In this document: positions 14,521 to 22,468 of the stretch, in pieces
Position numbering within the stretch: position 1 is the stretch's first letter
Layout: every line of letters starts with the position of its first letter
Source: an uncultured Bacteroidales bacterium
GTDB taxonomy: Bacteria > Bacteroidota > Bacteroidia > Bacteroidales > F082
DNA: 58,630 bases
Direction of reading: 5' to 3'
NCBI GenBank assembly: GCA_937906455.1
Contig: CALCYT010000016.1
Location: 1-58,630 of the forward strand
Notes under the pieces: model-generated
Databases searched by the model: none
What the model was told of the DNA's origin: nothing
What the model saw: only the letters and a program-made list of their open reading frames with translations
Position numbers and translations under genes: made by a program

Positions 14521-17370
14521 AGGTTATTATTAGTATTAGTTATATTGTTGAGTGTCAATGTGTTAAATGCTCAACTGAAAGTCAAGACCTCGTATCTTGA
14601 CAATGGTTTGAAGGTGGTGATGTGCGAGGAACATTCGTCGCCACAGGTTTATGGTGCCGTGTATGTGCACACCGGAAGCAAGAACGACCCTCTCGACGCC
14701 ACCGGCATGGCACATTATTTCGAGCATATCATGTTCAAAGGCACCGACAGGATTGGCACCATCAACTGGGAGGCTGAGAAAGTGTATCTCGACAGCATCG
14801 ACATCATGTACGACAGGCTGCATGAGACCACCGACGCCAAGGAACGTGCCGCTATCCAACAGAAAATCAACGAGTTGTCGATAGCTTCCACTGATTATGC
14901 CATCCCCAACGAGACCGATGTCATCCTCACAAAGATGGGTGGCACAGGCTTGAACGCAGGAACATCCTACGACCAGACAGTGTATTTCAACACCTTCCCT
15001 TCCAACCAGATAGGGAAATGGATGGACGTTTACGTGGAGCGTTTCCGCAACCCTGTGTTCCGTCTGTTCCAAAGCGAGCTTGAAACGGTTTACGAAGAGA
15101 AAAACATGTATGGCGACTCGCCTATCACCGCTTTCCAGGAATACATGTTCAAGGAGATTTTCGGCGAGCATCCTTACGGCCGTCCCATCGTCGGCTTGAC
15201 CGAGCATCTGAAGAACCCTCAGACACGCCGCATGCGCGAGTTCTACAACACCTATTATGTGGCCAACAACATGACACTCATCCTCGTGGGCGATTTCAAC
15301 ATCGAGGAGGTCGAACCTATGGTGGCAGAGAAATTCGGCACATGGCGCAGTGGCGAGCTGCCGGAAGAGCCGGTATTCACATTGCCGGAATTTAATGGAC
15401 CGACCATCAAAAATGTAAGAATGACACCTATAAAGATAGGCGCATTGGCATGGAAAGGCGTCACGGTGACTGACGACGACTATCTGCCGCTCACCATGGC
15501 ATGCCAAGTGTTCAGCAACGGCGAGACAGGCATCATGGACAAGGAGATGCTCGACGGCAACATCATGATGGCGATGCTCATGCCTCTCTCTCTCGAAGAT
15601 TACGGCGCAAACGTCATACTCTACGCACCCAAACTCATCGGACAGTCGCATGAAAAAGCCGAAAACATCATCTTGGCAAGCATAGAGAAACTTAAAAACG
15701 GCGACTTCAGCGACGAGCTGTTTGAGGCAATCCGTACCAACGTCCTAATAGAACGCATGCAAAATATGGAAAACCCGACGTATTTGTCGGGACTTATCCT
15801 TGAACTCGAGATGCGCAATATGACATACGACGAGTATCTCGCTGAAACAGAGCGCATTAAGACTATCACAAAAGATGAAATCATAGCTGTTGCCAACAAA
15901 TATTTCGGTGAAGATTATCTCGACATCCGTTCAAAAATGGGATTCCCTGCGAAAGACAAGGTTGACAAGCCTAACTGGAAGCCGATAGAGGCAAAGAACA
16001 CCGATGCCAAGTCGGAGTTCGCCCAAATGATTGAAGCTGAAGAGGTTCCGCAGGTCACGCCTCAAAATATAGAGTTTGGGAAAGACGTGGAGATATTCGA
16101 TGTCAACAATTGTTACAAGATGTTCACGACAAAAAATCCATATAACGACATCTTCACCTTAAGTATTGAATACAACTATGGTAAAAATGACAACTCCGAT
16201 TTGGAAAGAGCCATATCATATTGGAGTTTACAAGGTTCAGAATCAAAGAGTTTCGAAGAGATGAGCCTTGCGTTCCAAAAAATTGGCGCATCTGTTGACA
16301 TTAGTGCCTCACAGTTCTCCACAACATTGAATATCAGCGGCTTTGAAAAAGACTTGGACGTGATACTCGCATTATGTGAGGAAAAAATTCTCACCCCATC
16401 GAACGACGAGAAGAAAAAAGACATCCTTGTGGAGAATGAAATCACGGAAGACAAGAACCTCAAAGAAGACGCCTCCACATGGGGCCAGGCTGTTTTCAAA
16501 TATGCCCTGTACGGTGACAAATCGTCTTTCATCAACAAAACACCCGTCAAGACATGGGCAAAACGCAGCGGTGATGAGATTTTGAACGACATGAGAAACG
16601 TTTTCAACTACAGCGGCAACATCTATTTCGTTGGCAACATCGACTTCAAAGAGGTGGCGGACGCATTGCTCAAACACAACATCATCAAGGACGACGCTAA
16701 CATCGTGAAGAAGGGGTTCATTGCCGAGAAACGCTTTGACGACAATCAGATTTTCATCGCAACAAACAAGAAATTCAGGCAAAGCAACATTTTTATGTAT
16801 GTCCCGGGCGAGATTTTGAGCGAGAAAGACAAGGCTGTCGCGCAAGTGTTCAACAAATATTTCGGCACTGATATGTATTCGATTGTGTTTCAAGAGATTA
16901 GAGAGTTCCGCTCGTTAGGTTACTCGGCTTACGGCTATTTTAACTACGATTATCTGAACCGCAAACCCGGATTCTTGTTCACCTACCTCGGCTCACAATC
17001 CGACAAAACCAACGAAGGCATTGAGGTGATGCACGGCCTGATAACCGACATGCCTGAACGCATTGAGAAATTCAACGCCTCGAAAGACGCTCTTATCATG
17101 TCGCGCTCGTCCGACTACATCTCTTTCAGAAACATCCCGCAATCAGTCAGCGCATGGGTCGAGCAAGGTTACACACACGACCCGAGAATTGACATGACTA
17201 ACATCATCAAAAACACTGAATATCAGGATGTTCAGGAGTTCTACAAGAATTTCGTCGCCAACCGTCCGATTGTCATCATGATGTCGGGCAACGGCAAGCA
17301 GATTGACCTGAAAGCACTTGAGAAGTTCGGAAATGTTAAGGAGTTAAAGTACAAGGAGATTTTTAAATAA
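14515..17370 (+). CDS. Secreted M16-family zinc peptidase (pitrilysin-like)
   Basis: A 951-residue exported protein with a signal peptide (1-20, ending VNVLNAQ) and two M16 halves. The first carries the inverted zinc motif H67-Y-F-E70-H71 and the third ligand region SELETVYEEKNMYGDSP some 75 residues later. It also has the SYDQTVYFNTFPS and HPYGRPIVG segments typical of the family. The second half (about 540-951) lacks the HxxEH motif, as usual for the inactive repeat. It should degrade peptides in the periplasm. The start codon is embedded in a heptad array. The gene is convergent with recN, with a palindromic repeat between them. Confidence 0.94.
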   Translation: MKRLLLVLVILLSVNVLNAQLKVKTSYLDNGLKVVMCEEHSSPQVYGAVYVHTGSKNDPLDATGMAHYFEHIMFKGTDRIGTINWEAEKVYLDSIDIMYDRLHETTDAKERAAIQQKINELSIASTDYAIPNETDVILTKMGGTGLNAGTSYDQTVYFNTFPSNQIGKWMDVYVERFRNPVFRLFQSELETVYEEKNMYGDSPITAFQEYMFKEIFGEHPYGRPIVGLTEHLKNPQTRRMREFYNTYYVANNMTLILVGDFNIEEVEPMVAEKFGTWRSGELPEEPVFTLPEFNGPTIKNVRMTPIKIGALAWKGVTVTDDDYLPLTMACQVFSNGETGIMDKEMLDGNIMMAMLMPLSLEDYGANVILYAPKLIGQSHEKAENIILASIEKLKNGDFSDELFEAIRTNVLIERMQNMENPTYLSGLILELEMRNMTYDEYLAETERIKTITKDEIIAVANKYFGEDYLDIRSKMGFPAKDKVDKPNWKPIEAKNTDAKSEFAQMIEAEEVPQVTPQNIEFGKDVEIFDVNNCYKMFTTKNPYNDIFTLSIEYNYGKNDNSDLERAISYWSLQGSESKSFEEMSLAFQKIGASVDISASQFSTTLNISGFEKDLDVILALCEEKILTPSNDEKKKDILVENEITEDKNLKEDASTWGQAVFKYALYGDKSSFINKTPVKTWAKRSGDEILNDMRNVFNYSGNIYFVGNIDFKEVADALLKHNIIKDDANIVKKGFIAEKRFDDNQIFIATNKKFRQSNIFMYVPGEILSEKDKAVAQVFNKYFGTDMYSIVFQEIREFRSLGYSAYGYFNYDYLNRKPGFLFTYLGSQSDKTNEGIEVMHGLITDMPERIEKFNASKDALIMSRSSDYISFRNIPQSVSAWVEQGYTHDPRIDMTNIIKNTEYQDVQEFYKNFVANRPIVIMMSGNGKQIDLKALEKFGNVKELKYKEIFK

Positions 17371-17380
17371 TTCCCCAACA

Positions 17381-17469
17381 CGTCATTTCGAGTGAAGCGA
17401 AGCGGAATCGAGAAATCTCATTCAATTATTTGAGATTTCTCCACTCCCTTCGGTCGGTCGAAATGACGG
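17381..17469. repeat. Long palindromic repeat between convergent M16 and recN genes
   Basis: Outer arms CGTCATTTCGA (17381-17391) and TCGAAATGACG (17458-17468) and inner arms GAGAAATCTCA (17410-17420) and TGAGATTTCTC (17431-17441) form a large hairpin around a 10-base AT loop. Similar half-elements occur at 120-134, 4689-4730 and 45250-45284. The position suggests a bidirectional terminator, but there is no clean U-tract. The recN stop codon lies in the loop (17422-17424). Confidence 0.88.
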
Positions 17470-19122
17470 CTGCCGAAGAATAACTTCTGCTGCTTTTATT
17501 GCTTCTTGGGTTATTTTATCGTTAGAAAGCATTTTGGCTATTTCCGTAACACGCTCATTGTGAGACAGTTGCCTGATACATGAGCGTGTTTTTTGTGCGC
17601 TCTCGTCTTTATAGACAAAGAAATGGCTTTGGGCTTTTGACGCTATCTGTGGCAGATGTGTTATTGAGACAATCTGCAGGCTCTCCCCCATTTTCCGCAT
17701 GATGTCGCCAAGTTTTGAGGCGACCTCTCCCGACACTCCGGTGTCTATTTCATCGAAAATCAAGGTGGGGATATAGTTACTCTCGGCTGCCACCGCCTTG
17801 ATAGCCAACATCAAACGCGACAACTCGCCTCCCGATGCCACACGGCTCATGTCATCGGGAGACACCCCTTTGTTGGCGGAGAAAAGGAACCTCACCCTAT
17901 CTTTGCCGCTGTTGGTGAAGCCGGACAACTTTGACAGCTCGATTTCAAAAACGCCAAACGGCATCTTCAGCTGACGGATGATGTCGGTAACGGATTTCTC
18001 AAACGAGAATTTGACTTTATTACGTCTGACAGACAGATTTTCAGCGAGTTTCGACAGCTCATCCTCGCATCTCACGACTTCTTGTTCTTTCTTCGCGATT
18101 TGCTCGTCGATATTTGAGAATGCGTTGACTTTCCGCCGCAAATCCTCGCGAATTGTCAGAAGTTCGGCATAATCGTTGACATGATGTTTCATCATCAGAC
18201 GCTGTATCAAGTCGAAACGCTCTTGAAGCTCACTAAGCGAAGAAGCGTCAAACTGTGTGCTATCTTGCAGATTGTCAAGGTCTTGCGCTATATCTCTCAG
18301 CTCTATTTTTGTTGACTCCAAGCGTTCTATATATTGTTCGGCCTGAGGCAGGTATCTTCTCAATTTGTCAACCGACGATTTCAGTTCGTTCATTCTGTCG
18401 AGAATCGAGACTTCCGATTCACTCAGTGTGCTTAGTGACTGTGCTAACAGTGTCTTCACCTCCTCGGCGTTTTCCAGCAGTTCGAGACGCCGGCTAACTT
18501 CCTCATACTCATCGTCTTGCAAGTCAGCCTTCAGAAGCTCGTCGAGTTGGAAGCTCAGGAAGTCGTTTTCGGCAAGATTTTTTTTAGCCATCTCTCTAAG
18601 CGATTCAAGCTCGTTTTTCAGTGAGACGAACTTTCGATAAACCTCTTGATACTCAGCGAGCAAGCTGCTATTATCAGCGGCATTGTCCACGATGCCGAGC
18701 TGAAAATCGGCATTTGTCAGAAGCAGTGAGTCATGTTGTGAATGAATGTCAACCAATTGACTGCCAAGCTCTTTAAGCTGTTGTGCATTGACGGGGGTAT
18801 CGTTTATGAATGCCCTTGATTTTTTTGTCGGCGACAGCTCGCGTCTTAGAATCAGTTCTTCGTCAAAATCGAGGTCGTTCTCGTCAAAAAACGTCTTAAA
18901 ACGCTCATTATCAACGATAAAAGCAGCTTCCACAGAGCATTTTTTCGTCTCGTCGAGCATGATGCTTGAGTCGGAGCGTTCGCCAAGCACGAAGCCAAGT
19001 GCGCCAAGCAAAATTGACTTTCCTGCACCCGTCTCACCGGTAATAACGCTGAATCCATCATCAAAAGTCATTGACAATGAATCAATTAAAGCATAATTAC
19101 TTATTGTAAGGCGCCTTAACAT
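17422..19122 (-). CDS. recN: DNA repair protein RecN
   Basis: A 566-residue SMC-like ATPase of recombinational double-strand break repair. N-terminal Walker A is ITGETGAGKSILLGALGF (near residue 30). A long coiled-coil centre (about 160-370) follows, then the C-terminal signature ASGGELSRLMLAIKA, Walker B TLIFDEIDTGVSGEVA and ITHLPQIASKA. It is the last gene of the bamD-rpoZ-coaBC-DUF4835-recN operon, 4 bp after DUF4835. The final residues RPTEGSGEISNN are read from the palindromic element at 17381-17469, so the C-terminus is repeat-encoded; the family normally ends near the preceding helix. Confidence 0.96.
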   Translation of the reverse strand: MLRRLTISNYALIDSLSMTFDDGFSVITGETGAGKSILLGALGFVLGERSDSSIMLDETKKCSVEAAFIVDNERFKTFFDENDLDFDEELILRRELSPTKKSRAFINDTPVNAQQLKELGSQLVDIHSQHDSLLLTNADFQLGIVDNAADNSSLLAEYQEVYRKFVSLKNELESLREMAKKNLAENDFLSFQLDELLKADLQDDEYEEVSRRLELLENAEEVKTLLAQSLSTLSESEVSILDRMNELKSSVDKLRRYLPQAEQYIERLESTKIELRDIAQDLDNLQDSTQFDASSLSELQERFDLIQRLMMKHHVNDYAELLTIREDLRRKVNAFSNIDEQIAKKEQEVVRCEDELSKLAENLSVRRNKVKFSFEKSVTDIIRQLKMPFGVFEIELSKLSGFTNSGKDRVRFLFSANKGVSPDDMSRVASGGELSRLMLAIKAVAAESNYIPTLIFDEIDTGVSGEVASKLGDIMRKMGESLQIVSITHLPQIASKAQSHFFVYKDESAQKTRSCIRQLSHNERVTEIAKMLSNDKITQEAIKAAEVILRQPSFRPTEGSGEISNN

Positions 19123-19126
19123 TGCT

Positions 19127-20041
19127 TTAGAATTTCGGTTTGGCGGTCAGCAGCTGTTCGTATTCCTCAGCGTGTGTCGGGTCGAGTTCACGCAATATGT
19201 TGACGGCTTTGGTGCGTTCCTGCTGCGGTCCCATCGAATAGACGTTTTTCCACTCATCGCGTTTCGTATCGTCGAGAATCTGAATGAAATAAAGGTTGGG
19301 CTTGCTGTTAAACACCGACTTCACATATTCGAGTGATTTTGTCATCGCCGCGCGTCCGTCATCGACCTTGCCGTTACCCATCACATCAAGGCCAAGTCTG
19401 TGATACTCATACATAAACTGGCGTAACGGGCGATATGCCGCGTTGGTAAAGCTCTCAAGCAGCCAGTAACGGTTTCTGTAGCTGTCGAAAGCCTTCCAGC
19501 CCGGTTCCATGGCACTTTGCGCTTGCGTGACCACCATATCGGCCGCCGCAAACATCGCATCGCCACCATAAAGTCCGAATGTGTCGAAATACAACCCAAG
19601 GCAATAATACCCGTAAAATGCCAGAATCGAAGTGAGATTTGACATGAACGAGTTCTCGTTGAAATCTAAAGGTTGTGACTCTATGTAATTGATACTGAAG
19701 TCTGTATCAATATAATTCAACAATGGGGTGTTGTAGTTCGATTTATAAACCGGACGGCGCAATGCTATGTTAATCTCGCCGGTTATGTTGTTGCCGTCCT
19801 TGCTTTTCACCACAATCACCATAGTGCCTTCAATACGTTCCTGCTCCTCAAACTGTATGTTTGTCCAAATTCTGTTGTTCATGAAGTTTGTGACGGCTTC
19901 CTGCAGCGACTCATACACGCGCTGGTCGGTGCCTGACACCTGCTTAGTGTTGACACTCACCGTGATGTTGAACTCTTGCGCGTATAGGTTTTGTGCCGCG
20001 AAGAATAGCAGAAACAATATCGGAAGGATGTTTTTTTTCAT
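19127..20041 (-). CDS. DUF4835 family exported protein (PorD-like)
   Basis: A 304-residue protein with a signal peptide (MKKNILPILFLLFFAAQNLYAQ). It starts with FNITVSVNTKQVSGTDQRVYESLQEAV and contains the FYGYYCLGLYFDTFGLYGGDAMFAAAD segment typical of DUF4835. Some databases call this family the T9SS protein PorD; I recall this but cannot verify it here. A periplasmic or outer-membrane role is likely. It sits 2 bp after coaBC and 4 bp before recN in an operon order seen across Bacteroidota. The window encodes at least five T9SS cargo proteins, so a T9SS role would fit. Confidence 0.85.
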   Translation of the reverse strand: MKKNILPILFLLFFAAQNLYAQEFNITVSVNTKQVSGTDQRVYESLQEAVTNFMNNRIWTNIQFEEQERIEGTMVIVVKSKDGNNITGEINIALRRPVYKSNYNTPLLNYIDTDFSINYIESQPLDFNENSFMSNLTSILAFYGYYCLGLYFDTFGLYGGDAMFAAADMVVTQAQSAMEPGWKAFDSYRNRYWLLESFTNAAYRPLRQFMYEYHRLGLDVMGNGKVDDGRAAMTKSLEYVKSVFNSKPNLYFIQILDDTKRDEWKNVYSMGPQQERTKAVNILRELDPTHAEEYEQLLTAKPKF

Positions 20042-20043
20042 GT

Positions 20044-21255
20044 CTATTGTCTTGTAAGTGATTGATATATAACATCTAAGATATCCTGAGCCACCTCGTT
20101 TTTCGGTTTCAGCCCATATTCGAGAATCTTATCGTCTTTAGTGATGATATTCACTTTGTTAGTCTTCGTCTTAAACCCCACGCCGGCTTCGTTCATAGTA
20201 TTCAGCACAATCATGTCTATGTTCTTGGAATGCAGTTTTTTCTTGGCGTTCTCTATGCCGTTCTCTGTCTCAAGTGCGAAACCGACGAGCATCTGGTTTT
20301 CTTTTTTCTTCTGTCCAAGGGTTTTGAGGATATCCTCTGTCTTCACGAGTCTCAGCGTCATCGCGTCGTTGTCAGGACTCTTCTTGATTTTATGGTCGGC
20401 TACCGTTTCCGGGCGGAAGTCGGCCACCGCTGCGCTCAGCACTGCGATGTCGGCGTTCTTGAATGTCGCTGTGGTGGCGTTGAACATCTCTTCTGCTGAT
20501 GTCACCGGAATCACCTGTATGCTGTTTCTCTCCGCGCGAATCGACGAGGGGCCGAGCACTAAGGTGACGTCAGCACCTTGGTCGGCGAAGGCGCGTGCAA
20601 TCTCGATGCCCATCAGTCCTGAGCTGTGGTTGCCGATGAAACGCACCGGATCAATAGCCTCGTGGGTAGGTCCTGCTGTCACCACCACCTTCTTACCCGC
20701 GAAGCGTTGTTTTTTTTGGAAAAAATCCTTTATCTTGTTGAAAATCTCCTGCGGTTCTTCCATCCTGCCCTCGCCACACAGTCCCGATGCCAGTTCACCT
20801 GATGCCGGTGCTATGAAGATGCACCCGCGGCTGATGAGAGTGCAGATGTTCTCTTGTGTAGCCGGGTGTTTGTACATGTCAAGGTCCATCGCCGGAGCGA
20901 ACATAATCGGGCATTTGGCTGACAGACAGACAGTTAGCAGATAGTTATCAGCTATTCCGGTTGCCATCTTCGCCAAGGTGTTGGCCGATGCAGGAGCTAT
21001 CACAAAGAGGTCGGCCCACAGTCCGAGTTCCACGTGGCTGTTCCATTTGCCTGTCTCAGTGTCGAAGCCTTTCGATAAAACAGGCAAACCACTCAACGTC
21101 GCCAACGTGAGTGGTGTCACGAAGTCTTTTGCCGCATCTGTCATAACGACCTGAACCTCAGCGCCTTGCTTCTTCAGAAGCCGTACCAGCAGCGGAATCT
21201 TATAGGCGGCAATGCTCCCTGTAATTCCGATTAGGATTTTCTTTCCGGTAAGCAT
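20044..21255 (-). CDS. coaBC: Bifunctional phosphopantothenoylcysteine decarboxylase/synthase
   Basis: The 403-residue protein performs two steps of coenzyme A synthesis: joining cysteine to 4'-phosphopantothenate (CoaB) and decarboxylating the product (CoaC). The N-terminal flavoprotein domain (1-180) has GITGSIAAYK, the PASANT motif, PAMDLDMY (in place of PXMNXXMW) and the catalytic-cysteine loop ASGLCGEGRM. The C-terminal CoaB domain has VVVTAGPTHEAIDPVRFIGNHSSGLMG, LSAAVADFRP and KNIDMIVLNTMNE. Spacing to rpoZ is 2 bp and to DUF4835 2 bp. Confidence 0.96.
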   Translation of the reverse strand: MLTGKKILIGITGSIAAYKIPLLVRLLKKQGAEVQVVMTDAAKDFVTPLTLATLSGLPVLSKGFDTETGKWNSHVELGLWADLFVIAPASANTLAKMATGIADNYLLTVCLSAKCPIMFAPAMDLDMYKHPATQENICTLISRGCIFIAPASGELASGLCGEGRMEEPQEIFNKIKDFFQKKQRFAGKKVVVTAGPTHEAIDPVRFIGNHSSGLMGIEIARAFADQGADVTLVLGPSSIRAERNSIQVIPVTSAEEMFNATTATFKNADIAVLSAAVADFRPETVADHKIKKSPDNDAMTLRLVKTEDILKTLGQKKKENQMLVGFALETENGIENAKKKLHSKNIDMIVLNTMNEAGVGFKTKTNKVNIITKDDKILEYGLKPKNEVAQDILDVIYQSLTRQ

Positions 21256-21257
21256 TT

Positions 21258-21596
21258 TTAGAAGTCGCCTTCGTTTTTCTTGCTCGGATTACGGTAATAA
21301 AGCTGGTCATGAAGGAACTCGTCGATGGCGATGAGCGTCGGTTTCGGCAGCTTCTCGTAGAATTTCGCCACCTCAATCTGCTCCTTGTTCTCGAACACCT
21401 CCTCCAAAGAGTCGTTCTGTGAGGCAAATTCCTCAATCTTCTTGTTCAGCTCCTGCTTCTCCTCTGACGCGATCTGGTTGGCTCTCTTTGAGAGAATTGC
21501 AACTGTCTCGTAGATATTTCCTGTTCCAACGTAGAATTGGTCTTTCTGACGTGTGATTGCTGTTGTTTCCGTCTTAACTTTTCTAAAGTCGATCAT
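21258..21596 (-). CDS. rpoZ: RNA polymerase omega subunit, Bacteroidota type
   Basis: A 112-residue protein with the Bacteroidota omega pattern: VYETVAI-like NIYETVAILSKRANQI (27-42), EFASQNDSLEEVFENKEQIE and KFYEKLPKPTLIAIDEF. Omega helps assemble and stabilise the beta-prime subunit, encoded here at 45727. It lies between bamD (7 bp) and coaBC (2 bp), its usual position in the phylum. Confidence 0.9.
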   Translation of the reverse strand: MIDFRKVKTETTAITRQKDQFYVGTGNIYETVAILSKRANQIASEEKQELNKKIEEFASQNDSLEEVFENKEQIEVAKFYEKLPKPTLIAIDEFLHDQLYYRNPSKKNEGDF

Positions 21597-21603
21597 ATCT
21601 TTT

Positions 21604-22404
21604 TTATTTGTATTGTTCTAATTTTTCCCTTATCTTGTTGATTGTAGGCTCTAATTTCGAGATATACTCGCTATCCGGGAAGACATAGCACAGGGTGTTA
21701 TATTTCTCCAGAGCCAGTTCATAACGCTCGCGTTGTTTCGCTTTGACACTATTCTCAGCATAACGGTAATAATTGATTACCATATTGTTAAGGATTTCTT
21801 CGCGATGCGATGTGGTCGGATATTCTTTCAAGAACGCCTCATAGCTCGTAATCGCCGCCTGATATTCCTCCATTTTGAAATAAAGCTCGCACACTAAATA
21901 ATCCTTTTCCTCGAGCTTTATCTTCAGCGTGTCGATCTTGGCACTTGCCTCCGGCACCCTCGGACTGTTAGGATATATCTCTATAAAACTCGTAAACTCC
22001 TTGATGGCAGTGTATGTGTCATCCTGGTCTAAGGTTATCGGCGGAGAGATGATGTAATAGCAGTCGGCACTTTTGAAGAAAGCCTCTTCGGTATGCGATG
22101 CCATAGGATACCGTGTCACATAGCGTTTATAGTAGCTGCTCGCCACGATGTATTCCTTTTTATTAAAATAACACTCCGCGGTGAGATACGATATGTTCTC
22201 GCCTTCCGGTTTGTTGCGGTAATATGCCTGCATCACGTCGAAAAGCTGCAAAGCGCGGTCATAATTCTTCTTCTCATAGTAATCCAGCGCGGCGTTATAT
22301 TTCGCCTCATTGTCCGTTCCTTTGAGCAATTTCGAGTACTTGCCGCACGACACGCATACCAGCAAACACAATGTTATCGATAATAAAAACCTGTTTTTCA
22401 GCAT
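21604..22404 (-). CDS. bamD: Outer membrane assembly lipoprotein BamD
   Basis: A 266-residue lipoprotein with lipobox ending at C20 (LLVCVSC) and about five TPR-like repeats (AALDYYEKKNYDRALQLFD, AECYFNKKEYIVASSYYKRYV, and so on). BamD is a subunit of the beta-barrel assembly machine, anchored in the outer membrane on its periplasmic side. It is first in the operon with rpoZ, coaBC, DUF4835 and recN. Its promoter box TAATTTTG ends four bases before the start codon, the same geometry as the EamA gene, so the mRNA may lack a leader. Confidence 0.93.
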   Translation of the reverse strand: MLKNRFLLSITLCLLVCVSCGKYSKLLKGTDNEAKYNAALDYYEKKNYDRALQLFDVMQAYYRNKPEGENISYLTAECYFNKKEYIVASSYYKRYVTRYPMASHTEEAFFKSADCYYIISPPITLDQDDTYTAIKEFTSFIEIYPNSPRVPEASAKIDTLKIKLEEKDYLVCELYFKMEEYQAAITSYEAFLKEYPTTSHREEILNNMVINYYRYAENSVKAKQRERYELALEKYNTLCYVFPDSEYISKLEPTINKIREKLEQYK

Positions 22405-22408
22405 CCTG

Positions 22409-22416
22409 CAAAATTA
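22409..22416 (-). promoter_or_regulatory. Predicted -7 element of the bamD operon, leaderless geometry
   Basis: The minus strand reads AAAGATGTAATTTTG, then CAGG, then ATG. The same AAAGATGTAATTTTG string precedes the EamA gene at 3010-3024 with a four-base gap to ATG. Confidence 0.6.
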
Positions 22417-22468
22417 CATCTTTTTAGCTTTGTAATAACGTCATTTAAAAGAAAATTATTGTGGAGTT

